From Lysobacterales bacterium (GTDB taxonomy: Bacteria; Pseudomonadota; Gammaproteobacteria; Xanthomonadales; Marinicellaceae), in NCBI GenBank assembly GCA_027067055.1, contig JAMOMK010000011.1, positions 1-57,042 of the forward strand: 57,042 nucleotides of DNA, given 5' to 3'. The notes under the pieces were generated by a model. It was not told the DNA's origin and made no database searches. It worked only from the letters and a program-made list of their open reading frames with translations. This document shows, piece after piece, positions 28,177 to 37,351 of the stretch (positions are counted from its first letter, which is position 1; each line of letters starts with the position of its first letter). The position numbers were made by a program, and so were the translations under genes.

Positions 28177-31100
28177 ATGATGAACGATAAAAACAATACT
28201 ATGGAAAAAACCATTGATGGTGGTGAAGCCACAGCCTATATCGCCTACCGAACCAATGAAGTCTGTGCGATATATCCCATCACCCCTTCATCAACCATGG
28301 CAGAACTTGCCGATGTTTGGGCAAGTGAAAAAATAGAAAACATTTGGCACAACACCCCCCTCATTGCCGAGATGCAAAGCGAAGGAGGAGCTGCTGGTTC
28401 GGTTCATGGAGCCTTACAAACAGGGGCATTAACCACCACATTCACAGCCTCTCAAGGTTTGATGTTGATGATACCTAACATGTATAAAATTGCGGGTGAA
28501 TTAACCCCAACCGTGTTTCATGTCGCTGCTCGATCATTATCCACTCAAGGCTTGAGTATTTTTGGTGATCACCAAGATGTCATGGCAGTGCGCATGACAG
28601 GCTTTGCCTTGCTTGCATCGGCATCGGTTCAAGAATGCCACGATATGGCATTAGTCACTCAAGCAGTCACCTTAAAATCACGCGTGCCCTTCATTCACTT
28701 TTTTGATGGTTTTAGGACATCGCATGAAGTCAGCAAAATAAAGATATTAAGCGATAACCAAATACGCTCTATGATTGATGACGACAAAGTTTTTGCCCAC
28801 CGCAAACGGGCGTTAAATCCTGATGAACCAGTCATGCGTGGGACCGCTCAAAACCCAGATACTTATTTTCAATCCAGAGAATCGGCCAGTCAATATTACG
28901 ACAAAACCATTGATGAAGTTGAAAACAGCTTGCAACAGTTTGCCGAACTAACTGGCAGAAAATACGATTTATTTGAATACTATGGGGCAAAAGATGCCAA
29001 ATATGTGATGATAATCATGGGTTCAGGCTCTGAAACCGCTATCACAACAAGCCAATACCTTAATAAAAATGGAGAAAATGTCGGAGTACTTCGTGTGCGC
29101 TTATACCGACCATTTAGCGCTAAACATTTCCTCGCTGCCTTACCACCAACAGTTGAAAAAATTGCCGTGATGGACAGAACCAAAGAACCAGGCAACAGCG
29201 GTGAACCACTCTACAAAGATGTGGTGACAGAATTGGGACAAGCCTACTCTAATGGTGAAATTACTGCCATGCCAAAAGTGATTGGCGGACGTTATGGTTT
29301 AAGCAGTAAAGAATTCACCCCATCAATGGTGGCACGAATTTTCGCCGAATTGAAGAGTGATTCACCAAAAAATGGCTTTACCATCGGCATTAATGATGAT
29401 GTTATGCACACCTCACTTGCTGTCACTGACCCTATCAATATCGAGTCAGATAAAGTGGTGCGCGCCCTATTTTTCGGTTTGGGTTCAGATGGTACTGTTG
29501 GCGCCAATAAAAACAGCATTAAAATCATTGGTGGTGAAGAGGGTTATTATGCCCAAGGTTATTTTGTTTACGATTCCAAAAAAGCAGGTTCACAAACCAC
29601 ATCGCATTTACGTTTTGGACCCGAACCCATTCGCGCGCCCTATTTAATTGAATCGGCAAACTTTATTGCTTGCCATCAATTCAATTTTATTAATCATGTC
29701 GATATGTTGAGTCGAGCTAAACAAGGTGCGATTTTCTTGCTTAATTCACCTTATGACCAACACAAAGTGTGGCAACAACTGCCTTTAAATGTTCAACACG
29801 ATATTATCGACAAAGAAATAAAGTTTTACGTCATTGATGGAGCAAAAGTCGCTCGATCAGTCGGTATGGGACGACGCATTAATACTGTTATGCAGACTTG
29901 TTTCTTTGCCCTATCTGGTATTATGCCCAAAGACCAAGCCATTGAAAAAATTAAAGCCGCCGCACAAAAAAGTTATGCTAAAAAAGGCAATGAAATTGTG
30001 CAACGAAACTTTGCTGCCATCGACCAAGCTATTGCTCATTTGCAACAAGTCGATGTGCCAAAAGCGGCAACCGACTTTAATAATAACAAGGGCTATGGTG
30101 ATTTTGACAATGCGCCTGAGTTTGAAAAAAATGTTACTGCCAAGATGTTTCATGGTCTAGGTGACAGTATTCCTGTGAGTATTTTACCCGATGATGGGAC
30201 TTATCCAACGGGCACCAGCCAATGGGAAAAACGCGATATTGCCCATGAAATACCCATCTGGGATCCAGATTTATGTATCCAATGTGGTAATTGTTCTATT
30301 GTGTGTCCACATGCGGCCATTCGTGCAAAATTTTATCCAGTTGAAGAATTAGAGGGTGCTCCCGATGGTTTTAAATCAGCCAATGTGACCTCGCGTGGTT
30401 TTCCCGATGTTCGTTACACTCTGCAAGTTTATCCTGAGGATTGCACGGGTTGTCAACTCTGTGTCAAAGCCTGTCCAGCCCAAGACCCTAATGACGAATA
30501 CCATTTTGCCATAAATATGCATGAAAAACTTGAGCATTTAGAACAAGAAAAGGTCAATTTAAAACATTACCAAAAACTGCCTTACCAAGACCGTGATCGT
30601 GTGGATTTTTCCAATGTGCGAGGTGTGCAATTTTTAGAACCCTTATTTGAGTTTTCAGGTGCTTGTTCAGGTTGTGGTGAAACACCTTATTTGAAACTTA
30701 TCAGCCAACTCTTTGGTGACCGTTTATTGGTAGCTAATGCAACGGGCTGTTCTTCAATTTATGGTGGTAATCTACCGACAACACCCTGGGCAAAAAATGC
30801 CGAAGGACGTGGGCCTGCCTGGTCGAATTCTTTATTTGAAGATAACGCCGAATTTGGTTTTGGCTACCGTTTGGCGGCGGATAAACACATTGCCTTAGCA
30901 AAACAATTATTAGAAGAATATGATGACAAAATTTTGAATAAAAACTTAGTCAATAAAACACTAAATGCACCACAAATCCGCGAATCTGATATTCGTAGAC
31001 AGCGTGTACGTATTGCTGAAATTAAAAAACAACTAGAAGCACAAACTCAAGTACAAGACAGCTACAAAGCGAAAGAATTATTATCAGTATTAGACCATAT

Positions 31101-31791
31101 GGTGCGGCGTTCTATCTGGATAGTTGGCGGAGATGGTTGGGCCTATGATATTGGCTATGGTGGCGTTGATCATGTGCTTGCCTCAGGTCGAGATGTCAAC
31201 ATCTTGGTGATGGATACCGAAGTGTACTCCAACACTGGTGGGCAAGCCTCCAAAGCCACACCCATTGGCGCAGTGGCTAAGTTTGCCGCTGGTGGTAAAG
31301 TTGTACCACAAAAAGATTTGGCACTTCAAGCCATTGCCTATGGTAATGTCTATGTGGCAAAAGTTGCAATCGGTGCTAGCCCACAACAAACTCTACAAGC
31401 TTTCCGTGAAGCTGAAGCCTACAACGGCCCAAGCTTAATTATTGCTTATAGTCCATGTATTGAACACGGCTATGCCATGGAAGATGGACTGGCTCAACAA
31501 CAAGGAGCGGTAAAATCGGGTTATTGGCCACTTTATCGTTACAATCCAGAGCTGCGTTCTGCTCACCGCAATCCGTTTATGCTGGATTCTCTACGCCCTA
31601 AAATTAGCGTCAAAGAATATGCCTATAAGGAGAACCGTTATTTCAGCTTAACAAAGACAAACCCCAAAGAGGCAGAACACCTCATGCAAATGGCGCAAAT
31701 TGTGGTCAATCAAAAATGGGCTGTTTACGAAGAAATGGCAACCCGCGATGCATCCGAGTTTATTCCTGATACACGAATGCCGAGTGGTTAA
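28177..31791 (+). CDS. nifJ: Pyruvate:ferredoxin (flavodoxin) oxidoreductase
   Basis: A 1204-residue single-chain PFOR that decarboxylates pyruvate to acetyl-CoA and reduces ferredoxin, or runs in reverse for CO2 fixation. Domains in order: TPP/pyrimidine domain (AYRTNEVCAIYPITPSS), a transketolase-like C-terminal domain (GSGSETA, MDRTKEPGN), the gamma-type domain (GLGSDGTVGANKNS), a ferredoxin domain with CIQCGNCSIVCP and CTGCQLCVKACP, and the TPP-binding domain (CSGCGETPYLKL, GGDGWAYDIGYGG, YSNTGGQASKATP). All key motifs are intact. Start is ATG at 28177 or 28180. It is probably an operon with the upstream NAD(P) oxidoreductase. PFOR is uncommon in aerobic gammaproteobacteria. The last 58 bases are duplicated at 32565. 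Confidence 0.96.
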   Translation: MMNDKNNTMEKTIDGGEATAYIAYRTNEVCAIYPITPSSTMAELADVWASEKIENIWHNTPLIAEMQSEGGAAGSVHGALQTGALTTTFTASQGLMLMIPNMYKIAGELTPTVFHVAARSLSTQGLSIFGDHQDVMAVRMTGFALLASASVQECHDMALVTQAVTLKSRVPFIHFFDGFRTSHEVSKIKILSDNQIRSMIDDDKVFAHRKRALNPDEPVMRGTAQNPDTYFQSRESASQYYDKTIDEVENSLQQFAELTGRKYDLFEYYGAKDAKYVMIIMGSGSETAITTSQYLNKNGENVGVLRVRLYRPFSAKHFLAALPPTVEKIAVMDRTKEPGNSGEPLYKDVVTELGQAYSNGEITAMPKVIGGRYGLSSKEFTPSMVARIFAELKSDSPKNGFTIGINDDVMHTSLAVTDPINIESDKVVRALFFGLGSDGTVGANKNSIKIIGGEEGYYAQGYFVYDSKKAGSQTTSHLRFGPEPIRAPYLIESANFIACHQFNFINHVDMLSRAKQGAIFLLNSPYDQHKVWQQLPLNVQHDIIDKEIKFYVIDGAKVARSVGMGRRINTVMQTCFFALSGIMPKDQAIEKIKAAAQKSYAKKGNEIVQRNFAAIDQAIAHLQQVDVPKAATDFNNNKGYGDFDNAPEFEKNVTAKMFHGLGDSIPVSILPDDGTYPTGTSQWEKRDIAHEIPIWDPDLCIQCGNCSIVCPHAAIRAKFYPVEELEGAPDGFKSANVTSRGFPDVRYTLQVYPEDCTGCQLCVKACPAQDPNDEYHFAINMHEKLEHLEQEKVNLKHYQKLPYQDRDRVDFSNVRGVQFLEPLFEFSGACSGCGETPYLKLISQLFGDRLLVANATGCSSIYGGNLPTTPWAKNAEGRGPAWSNSLFEDNAEFGFGYRLAADKHIALAKQLLEEYDDKILNKNLVNKTLNAPQIRESDIRRQRVRIAEIKKQLEAQTQVQDSYKAKELLSVLDHMVRRSIWIVGGDGWAYDIGYGGVDHVLASGRDVNILVMDTEVYSNTGGQASKATPIGAVAKFAAGGKVVPQKDLALQAIAYGNVYVAKVAIGASPQQTLQAFREAEAYNGPSLIIAYSPCIEHGYAMEDGLAQQQGAVKSGYWPLYRYNPELRSAHRNPFMLDSLRPKISVKEYAYKENRYFSLTKTNPKEAEHLMQMAQIVVNQKWAVYEEMATRDASEFIPDTRMPSG
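31732..31789 (+). repeat. 3' end of PFOR, copy 1 of a 58-bp direct repeat
   Basis: The final 19 codons of the PFOR gene recur at 32565-32622 with only three mismatches. The two copies bracket the lipoprotein gene. Confidence 0.9.
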
Positions 31792-31849
31792 TTAAATCAA
31801 TGTGTTTTATAATAAGATGAATTGGTTTTTAAATATGAAATGGATTAAT

Positions 31850-32557
31850 ATGAAATATATTGCAAATAAAAAAGCAGCTCTTAAAAATATAACACTACTA
31901 TTTTTAGGGCTGGTATTATTTAGCTGTTCTGAAAACACTAATCTAAATAATACAAATGGAAATATTATCAAATCTATGTGTACAAACATAAATGAAAGCT
32001 TACTAGAATGTGATTTTAAAGATGCTGTTTGTGAGGGAAGTGTTCGCCATTTTACAGATGAAGTTGGCGATAATAAACCCTTTGTTGATTTAACCGAAAT
32101 GACGATGACCGTTGGGGAAGATTGTATTGGTTTTACTATCTCAGTAGATAGTATGCCAGAAAAGCTAACCTTAAATCAGGATGCTTTAAAAGTTAATGAC
32201 CTTAATTACTCTTGGGGAGTTTGGCTTGACCTCAATGAAAATAGCTATCCAATGGATGGTGATTTAAGGGTAACTATTGACAAATACAAGTGGGAAGAAA
32301 ACTCAGAAACAACGATAAATATAATGAGTAAAGCTGTGGCAAGTGTTACTGAATTATCTCTTTCAGGAGGAGATGCTATCGCATTTATTTCTAGCTCACT
32401 TTCAGAAAACACTTTTAACATTTACCTCCCTAAATCCTTACACAGTAAGGTTGCTAAAATTTTAATCACAACCCCTGTTCAATTTTCAGCAACATTCAAT
32501 GATGGAAAATCAAGTTATCGAGATTATTACCCAAGTGATGTTACAACTATTAACTAA
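31850..32557 (+). CDS. Putative lipoprotein of unknown function
   Basis: About 235 residues from ATG at 31850 (upstream in-frame ATGs at 31802, 31820, 31835 and 31841 would extend the N-terminus). It begins MKYIANKKAALKNI, then a hydrophobic stretch ending in lipobox LFSC with C26. The mature part is beta-rich, has scattered cysteines and an acidic calcium-site-like stretch (WLDLNENSYPMDGDLR). I recognise no family. It lies directly after PFOR, between two copies of the PFOR 3' end, which suggests the gene arrived by recombination or insertion. It is AT-richer than the PFOR gene. Confidence 0.6.
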   Translation: MKYIANKKAALKNITLLFLGLVLFSCSENTNLNNTNGNIIKSMCTNINESLLECDFKDAVCEGSVRHFTDEVGDNKPFVDLTEMTMTVGEDCIGFTISVDSMPEKLTLNQDALKVNDLNYSWGVWLDLNENSYPMDGDLRVTIDKYKWEENSETTINIMSKAVASVTELSLSGGDAIAFISSSLSENTFNIYLPKSLHSKVAKILITTPVQFSATFNDGKSSYRDYYPSDVTTIN

Positions 32558-32564
32558 GCAGTTA

Positions 32565-32624
32565 GAAATGGCAACCCGTGATGCCTCTGAGTTTATTCCT
32601 GATACACGAATGCCGAGTGGTTGA
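32565..32624 (+). pseudogene. Remnant of a PFOR C-terminus, copy 2 of a 58-bp repeat
   Basis: These bases encode EMATRDASEFIPDTRMPSG and a stop (TGA), exactly the PFOR C-terminus. Three differences from the copy at 31732 are all at third codon positions and silent (CGC/CGT, GCA/GCC, TCC/TCT). The upstream side is not homologous beyond the repeat. It is either the tail of a second PFOR gene or the footprint of the event that brought in the lipoprotein gene. Confidence 0.85.
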
Positions 32625-32698
32625 CGGATATTGTAGTGAAGTAAATAAATACTGCTTGCAGATAGTATCATTCGTAACTAAAATACAGTCAAATTTAC

Positions 32699-32776
32699 CG
32701 TCATTCCTGCGAAGACAGGAATCTCATGATGGTTTGAAGTTAATTTAATAAGATTCCTGCCTTCGCAGGAATGACG
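32699..32776. repeat. REP-like inverted repeat pair
   Basis: CGTCATTCCTGCGAAGACAG... at 32699-32724 and its reverse complement at 32751-32776 match over 26 bases with one mismatch, separated by 26 bases. Each arm is itself palindromic (ATTCCTG...CAGGAAT). This is the widespread GTCATTCC-type REP element. It ends 12 bases before the next gene's start codon and may shape its 5' leader. Confidence 0.85.
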
Positions 32777-32788
32777 CGAGAATAAAAA

Positions 32789-34417
32789 ATGATAAGTTCA
32801 CATATTCCAAATGTTCCAGCTCCAGTTAATGAGCCGATTAAACAATACATTCCTAATTCTGCTGAAACCTTAGCTTTACAAGCACAGTGGGATAAGATGG
32901 CGGCGACTAAGTATGAAATTCCATGTGTGATTAATGGAAAAGATGTTTTTACCGATAAAACTGAAAATGTCGTTATGCCACACAATCACCAACATGTTTT
33001 GGGTGTTTCCTATTTGGCTGGCGATAAAGAACTCAATGATGCCGCAGATGCCGCCATTGCCGCGCAAGAAAAATGGCGTGAAATGCCATGGCAATCACGT
33101 GTGGCTGTCTTTTTACGCGCAGCAGATTTAGTAGCAGGGCCTTACCGCAACACCTTAAATGCTGCGACAATGTTAGGGCAATCAAAAAATTGTTTTCAAG
33201 CAGAAATTGATGCAGCCTGTGAATTTATCGACTTTTTGCGTTTCAACGCTTATTTTTATCAACAAATAATGAACCAACAACCCGTATCATCTGAAGGTGT
33301 TTGGAATCAACTGGATTGGCGCCCTCTTGAAGGCTTTGTATTAGCCATTACCCCATTTAATTTCACTGCAATAGCTGGTAATTTGCCTGCGGCTCCTGCC
33401 ATGTGTGGCAATACCGTGGTTTGGAAACCATCTGGCACACAAATGTTATCCGCCCATATTTTGATGGAAATATTCAAGCAAGCAGGTCTTCCTGATGGTG
33501 TTATAAATATGGTGGCTGCAGATGGTCCAGATGCCGGCCGTGTGTTATTACCACGTCCTGAATTATCGGGGGTGCATTTTACTGGCTCTACAAATACCTT
33601 CCAACACATTTACAAAGAAGTCGGTAGCAACATAGACCGTTACCGCACCTATCCACGCATGGTGGGAGAGACAGGTGGTAAGGATTTTGTCTTTGCGCAT
33701 AATTCTGCCGATCCAAAAGCAGTGGCAACAGCGCTTTCTCGTGGTGCATTTGAATACCAAGGGCAAAAATGTTCGGCAGCCTCTCGTGCTTATATTCCTG
33801 CATCGCAATGGCAACAAGTAAAGGATTATTTAGCCGCTGATTTAGCCGATTTCAAAATGGGCACAACCCGTGATTTTAGTAATTTTATTAATGCCGTGAT
33901 TGACGAGCGTTCATTCGATAAGATTGAAGGCTTTATTCAATACGCCAAAGATGCCGATGATGCACAAGTCATTATGGGTGGTGGCTGTGATAAATCAGTT
34001 GGTTATTTTATCGAACCAACCGTTATCTTAACCACAAACCCAACATTCAAAACTATGGTTGAAGAAATCTTCGGTCCAGTACTAACCATATTTGTTTACG
34101 ACGATAACAAGCTAGATGAAACCCTGAAGATTTGTGATGAAGGTTCTCCATATGCACTAACAGGTGCAATACTTGCCCAAGACCGCTACGTGATTAATCA
34201 CATGGCAGATAAACTACGTTTTGCCGCTGGTAACTTCTACATCAACGATAAACCAACAGGTGCTGTGGTCGGACAACAGCCATTTGGTGGCGGACGTGCA
34301 TCAGGAACTAATGATAAAGCGGGTTCAGCATTGAATTTATACCGTTGGATGTCACCTAGAACAGTAAAAGAGACGTTTGTGCCACCGACGGATTATAAGT
34401 ATCCATTTTTAGGCTGA
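32789..34417 (+). CDS. pruA: L-glutamate gamma-semialdehyde (1-pyrroline-5-carboxylate) dehydrogenase
   Basis: A 542-residue aldehyde dehydrogenase of the stand-alone P5CDH (ALDH4A1-like) type. It oxidises glutamate semialdehyde to glutamate with NAD+ in proline catabolism. Visible are the N-terminal NGKDVFTDKTENVVMPHNH, NAD-contact TPFNFTAIAGNLPAAPAMCGN, catalytic Glu in VGETGGKDFVF, catalytic Cys in YQGQKCSAASRAYIP, and EEIFGPVLTIFVY. It is a single-enzyme form, not the fused PutA of enterics. No proline dehydrogenase gene is in the window. Confidence 0.92.
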   Translation: MISSHIPNVPAPVNEPIKQYIPNSAETLALQAQWDKMAATKYEIPCVINGKDVFTDKTENVVMPHNHQHVLGVSYLAGDKELNDAADAAIAAQEKWREMPWQSRVAVFLRAADLVAGPYRNTLNAATMLGQSKNCFQAEIDAACEFIDFLRFNAYFYQQIMNQQPVSSEGVWNQLDWRPLEGFVLAITPFNFTAIAGNLPAAPAMCGNTVVWKPSGTQMLSAHILMEIFKQAGLPDGVINMVAADGPDAGRVLLPRPELSGVHFTGSTNTFQHIYKEVGSNIDRYRTYPRMVGETGGKDFVFAHNSADPKAVATALSRGAFEYQGQKCSAASRAYIPASQWQQVKDYLAADLADFKMGTTRDFSNFINAVIDERSFDKIEGFIQYAKDADDAQVIMGGGCDKSVGYFIEPTVILTTNPTFKTMVEEIFGPVLTIFVYDDNKLDETLKICDEGSPYALTGAILAQDRYVINHMADKLRFAAGNFYINDKPTGAVVGQQPFGGGRASGTNDKAGSALNLYRWMSPRTVKETFVPPTDYKYPFLG

Positions 34418-34521
34418 TAATTTTAACTTGGAATTTATATTGGTTGATTTGACTCATTCTATTTTAAAGTGACTATAGGTGAGAGCACTGATAAGACGGT
34501 GGACAACTTCACCTTAAGTAA

Positions 34522-34953
34522 GTGGAAACTATTTTGAATATTACACAATTTAACTTATCCTACGATGAAAAGAGGTTGTTTAAAGAATTTTCAGATTCTG
34601 GGATGCCATTGAGCCTGTTCTTAGTTGAGGTACGTTTTTATTATCCTCAACTATCTAAAAATAAACACTTAGAAATCGCTAAAAAACTTCTTCTAAGTCT
34701 GATAGAAAAAAAATTGCTTGTTCTCTGTAAATTAACTCCTCAAAACACTAAAAACTACGTTTACGAAGTTAATGATTCTACAATAATGAATCCGCAGGAT
34801 GTAGACAAACATATTTCAAAAGACATTAGTTGGAAACAATACATTGACCCAAATGATCAAACAATTTCTTATGAAATTGCAACAACTGATCTGGGTGAAA
34901 AGTTATTAGATATGTTATTTGATACAAAAAAGCCAACAAAATCTAATACTTAA
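34522..34953 (+). CDS. Hypothetical protein, 143 residues
   Basis: I do not recognise this protein. It is soluble, lysine-rich and predicted mostly helical in the first 75 residues (HLEIAKKLLLSLIEKKLLVLCKL), with a pattern that could be a winged helix followed by a strand-rich tail (YVYEVNDSTI). The start is a GTG at 34522 with only weak ribosome binding; a TTG at 34534 is an alternative. Its stop is 2 bases from the convergent ubiquinone-hydroxylase gene. Composition is more AT-rich than its neighbours, suggesting an acquired gene. Confidence 0.55.
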   Translation: METILNITQFNLSYDEKRLFKEFSDSGMPLSLFLVEVRFYYPQLSKNKHLEIAKKLLLSLIEKKLLVLCKLTPQNTKNYVYEVNDSTIMNPQDVDKHISKDISWKQYIDPNDQTISYEIATTDLGEKLLDMLFDTKKPTKSNT

Positions 34954-34955
34954 AT

Positions 34956-36122
34956 TTAACTTCCTGCCTGCCCTGCTAACCATTTTTTAAAAGGCAGTTT
35001 GTTGATCACTTTTAAGCCGATGTTTCGTAAGGGTTTTTTGATGTGTTCGTCATCTTTAAAGAGGTGGTGAAGAATAGACATCATTTCAGAGGTTTCTTTG
35101 ACTTTAGAGATGCGTCTTCTTTGGTATTTGCGTAAGGATTGATGCAACAGATCATCGTCTTTTAACACAGATGCATCAATAACTTTTAACAATTGTTGAA
35201 TATCGCCAATACCGAGGTTAACACCTTGCCCTGCAAGTGGGTGCACGCCGTGTGCGCTGTCTCCACACAAAACGATGCGGTTTTTAAAATAAGCTTGCGC
35301 GTATAATTGCGTCAGTGGAAAGGCTGCGCGTTTAGATAATAAAGTTATTTTACCAAAGTCTTTGCCAATGGCTTTTGTTACGCCTTGTTCAAAAATTTGT
35401 TGCTCGCATTGTAACCAATCATCGGCTTGTTGTTCTGGCAGGCTCCAAACGATTGAAAATATTTTTTCTGCTTCATTGATTGGCAATATACCAATCGGTC
35501 CACCTGCATTAAAAGCTTGAAGTGCGGTTTGTATTGGTGCGTTTTCAATTTTAATATAAGACACCAAACCTTTTTGATGGTACGGTGTTTCTTTGGTTTT
35601 GATTTGAGCATAGGCTCGAACAAATGAATTACGTCCTTCAGCTGCTATTAATAACCGTGATTTGTATTTATCCCCATTGGATAATTCCACACGAATTTGT
35701 GCACCTTCATTTTCTATGCTCTTTATCTGGGTTTGTTGCACTGTTTGACAGTTATCGTCAAGGCTATTCCAAGCGGCTTGTACCAAGTTATTGTTTTCCA
35801 TTAAATAACCCAAACAATCATTCTGAGCATAATCAGCTTCGAATGTAATCTCTCCATCTCCACGGTTATCCCAGACGTGCATTTTGCTGTAAGATTGGAT
35901 TCTGTCTTGAAGCAGATGAGTAAATATGCCCAACCCTTTTAAGTAATTGATATTATCAGCTGAGATGGCTGATACGCGTAAGTCTCGTGATGAATCTTGC
36001 TTAATCGTACTCGCCGCTTGTGCTTCAATTAGGAGCACTGACAAGCCTTGCCTACTGGCGGCAACGGCTGCAATCGAACCTATCATGCCACCACCAGAAA
36101 TGATTATATCCACACGTTTCAT
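34956..36122 (-). CDS. UbiI/UbiF-type FAD monooxygenase (ubiquinone biosynthesis)
   Basis: A 388-residue flavoprotein hydroxylase of the UbiH/COQ6 family. FAD motifs are IISGGGMIGSIAAVAA at the N-terminus and VLCGDSAHGVHPLAGQGVNLGIGD near 280-303, with the NAD-linked AAEGRNSFVR between. M-H-V-W-D near 80 resembles UbiI and UbiF. It adds one of the ring hydroxyls of ubiquinone. The upstream gene is a second family member (UbiH-like) overlapping by four bases. Which hydroxylation each performs cannot be set from sequence alone. Confidence 0.88.
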   Translation of the reverse strand: MKRVDIIISGGGMIGSIAAVAASRQGLSVLLIEAQAASTIKQDSSRDLRVSAISADNINYLKGLGIFTHLLQDRIQSYSKMHVWDNRGDGEITFEADYAQNDCLGYLMENNNLVQAAWNSLDDNCQTVQQTQIKSIENEGAQIRVELSNGDKYKSRLLIAAEGRNSFVRAYAQIKTKETPYHQKGLVSYIKIENAPIQTALQAFNAGGPIGILPINEAEKIFSIVWSLPEQQADDWLQCEQQIFEQGVTKAIGKDFGKITLLSKRAAFPLTQLYAQAYFKNRIVLCGDSAHGVHPLAGQGVNLGIGDIQQLLKVIDASVLKDDDLLHQSLRKYQRRRISKVKETSEMMSILHHLFKDDEHIKKPLRNIGLKVINKLPFKKWLAGQAGS

Positions 36123-37351
36123 GCTTTTTTCCTCAACAGTTGTGGTATCTGCCCACGGTAACCAGAAGCACGGTGAAACAGCTCTTGTTTTAAATGCTTG
36201 GATTGATTCATCGCAAACAGACTTATTGAACGCAATGTAGCAATAAGCGGCTCATCAATTTTAAACCAAGACATGAGATCATCGGTGTATCGCATGGTTT
36301 GTTGCTGGTCTGTATTGATGGCATTTTGATAGGTATTTAATGATTCATCAGCACCAATATCTTGTGATTTCTGTATTATTTCTTGCAGAACATCAAATAA
36401 TCGAGCCACATCTCGAACAGCCAAGTTTAAACCTTGTGCAGAGACAGGGCTCATACCATGGGCCGCATTGCCAATCAAAATCACTCGGTTTTTAACTTGT
36501 TTTGGTACGGTGACCAAATATAAAGGGTAAGAAGAGCGTTTTCCCGCCTTGATGAACTTACCTAATCGGTAACCGAATTGTTGTTGCGCCTTTTGAATAA
36601 AATCTTCATCGGATAAATCCAATATCTCTTGGGATTGGGCGTTTTCTACCGTCCATACAAAGCCACAGCGATTGCTGACAAAAGGTAAAATGGCCGTAGG
36701 CCCTTTATCTGTTAGTCGCTCAAAAGCACAGTTATTATGCTTTTGCTCTGGTGTAATATTGCAAATTATTGCGGTGCGTTGATAGGATTTTATAATGGTT
36801 TCTAAACCGAGTTGTTGACGAACACCTGATTGGATTCCATCGGCTGCCAACATTAGTTTGGCGGAGATTGTGTGGATGCTTTCTCCCACAGTGTAATCAA
36901 CCTCTATTGATTTTTTTTTGTGTTGCATCTGTTTAAAAGAGGCTGGTGCAATGATTGTGATGGATTCATTTTCTTCGCAAGCATGTTTCAATGCAAAGCC
37001 CAGTATTTTTGCTTCAACTATATAGGCTAACGCATTGACATTTAATTCGTCTTTATCAAAAACAACCGAACCAAAATGCCCTTTGTTACTGACATGGACT
37101 TTATTTATCGGTGTGATGTTTTGTTTTAGTTTTTGCCAAATACCCAGGTTTTTCCAAAAATTTACCGATGCTTGATTAACCACCAAGGTTCGATCATCAT
37201 AGCTAGGATGTGAATTGCCCTCTGCCACTTGACTTTCGAGCAAAGCAATGGATAAATTGAGTTGTGACAGGCTTAAAGCAGCAGCCATACCAACCATGCC
37301 ACCACCAACGATAATGATATCAAAATCAGGCTTGTTGTTTGGCTTTGTCAC
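36119..37351 (-). CDS. ubiH: UbiH-type 2-octaprenyl-6-methoxyphenol hydroxylase
   Basis: A 410-residue FAD monooxygenase. It has [18 protein letters not shown] near 12, [13 protein letters not shown], and [26 protein letters not shown] near 290-315. The UbiH-like features are the [12 protein letters not shown]-terminal stretch, [23 protein letters not shown] and the AGKRSSYPL motif. The start is GTG at 37351, which lies inside the purF gene: the two frames overlap by 26 bases, an unusual degree of overlap that implies translational coupling. It sits at the end of the dedD-cvpA-purF operon. Confidence 0.9.
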   Translation of the reverse strand: MTKPNNKPDFDIIIVGGGMVGMAAALSLSQLNLSIALLESQVAEGNSHPSYDDRTLVVNQASVNFWKNLGIWQKLKQNITPINKVHVSNKGHFGSVVFDKDELNVNALAYIVEAKILGFALKHACEENESITIIAPASFKQMQHKKKSIEVDYTVGESIHTISAKLMLAADGIQSGVRQQLGLETIIKSYQRTAIICNITPEQKHNNCAFERLTDKGPTAILPFVSNRCGFVWTVENAQSQEILDLSDEDFIQKAQQQFGYRLGKFIKAGKRSSYPLYLVTVPKQVKNRVILIGNAAHGMSPVSAQGLNLAVRDVARLFDVLQEIIQKSQDIGADESLNTYQNAINTDQQQTMRYTDDLMSWFKIDEPLIATLRSISLFAMNQSKHLKQELFHRASGYRGQIPQLLRKKA

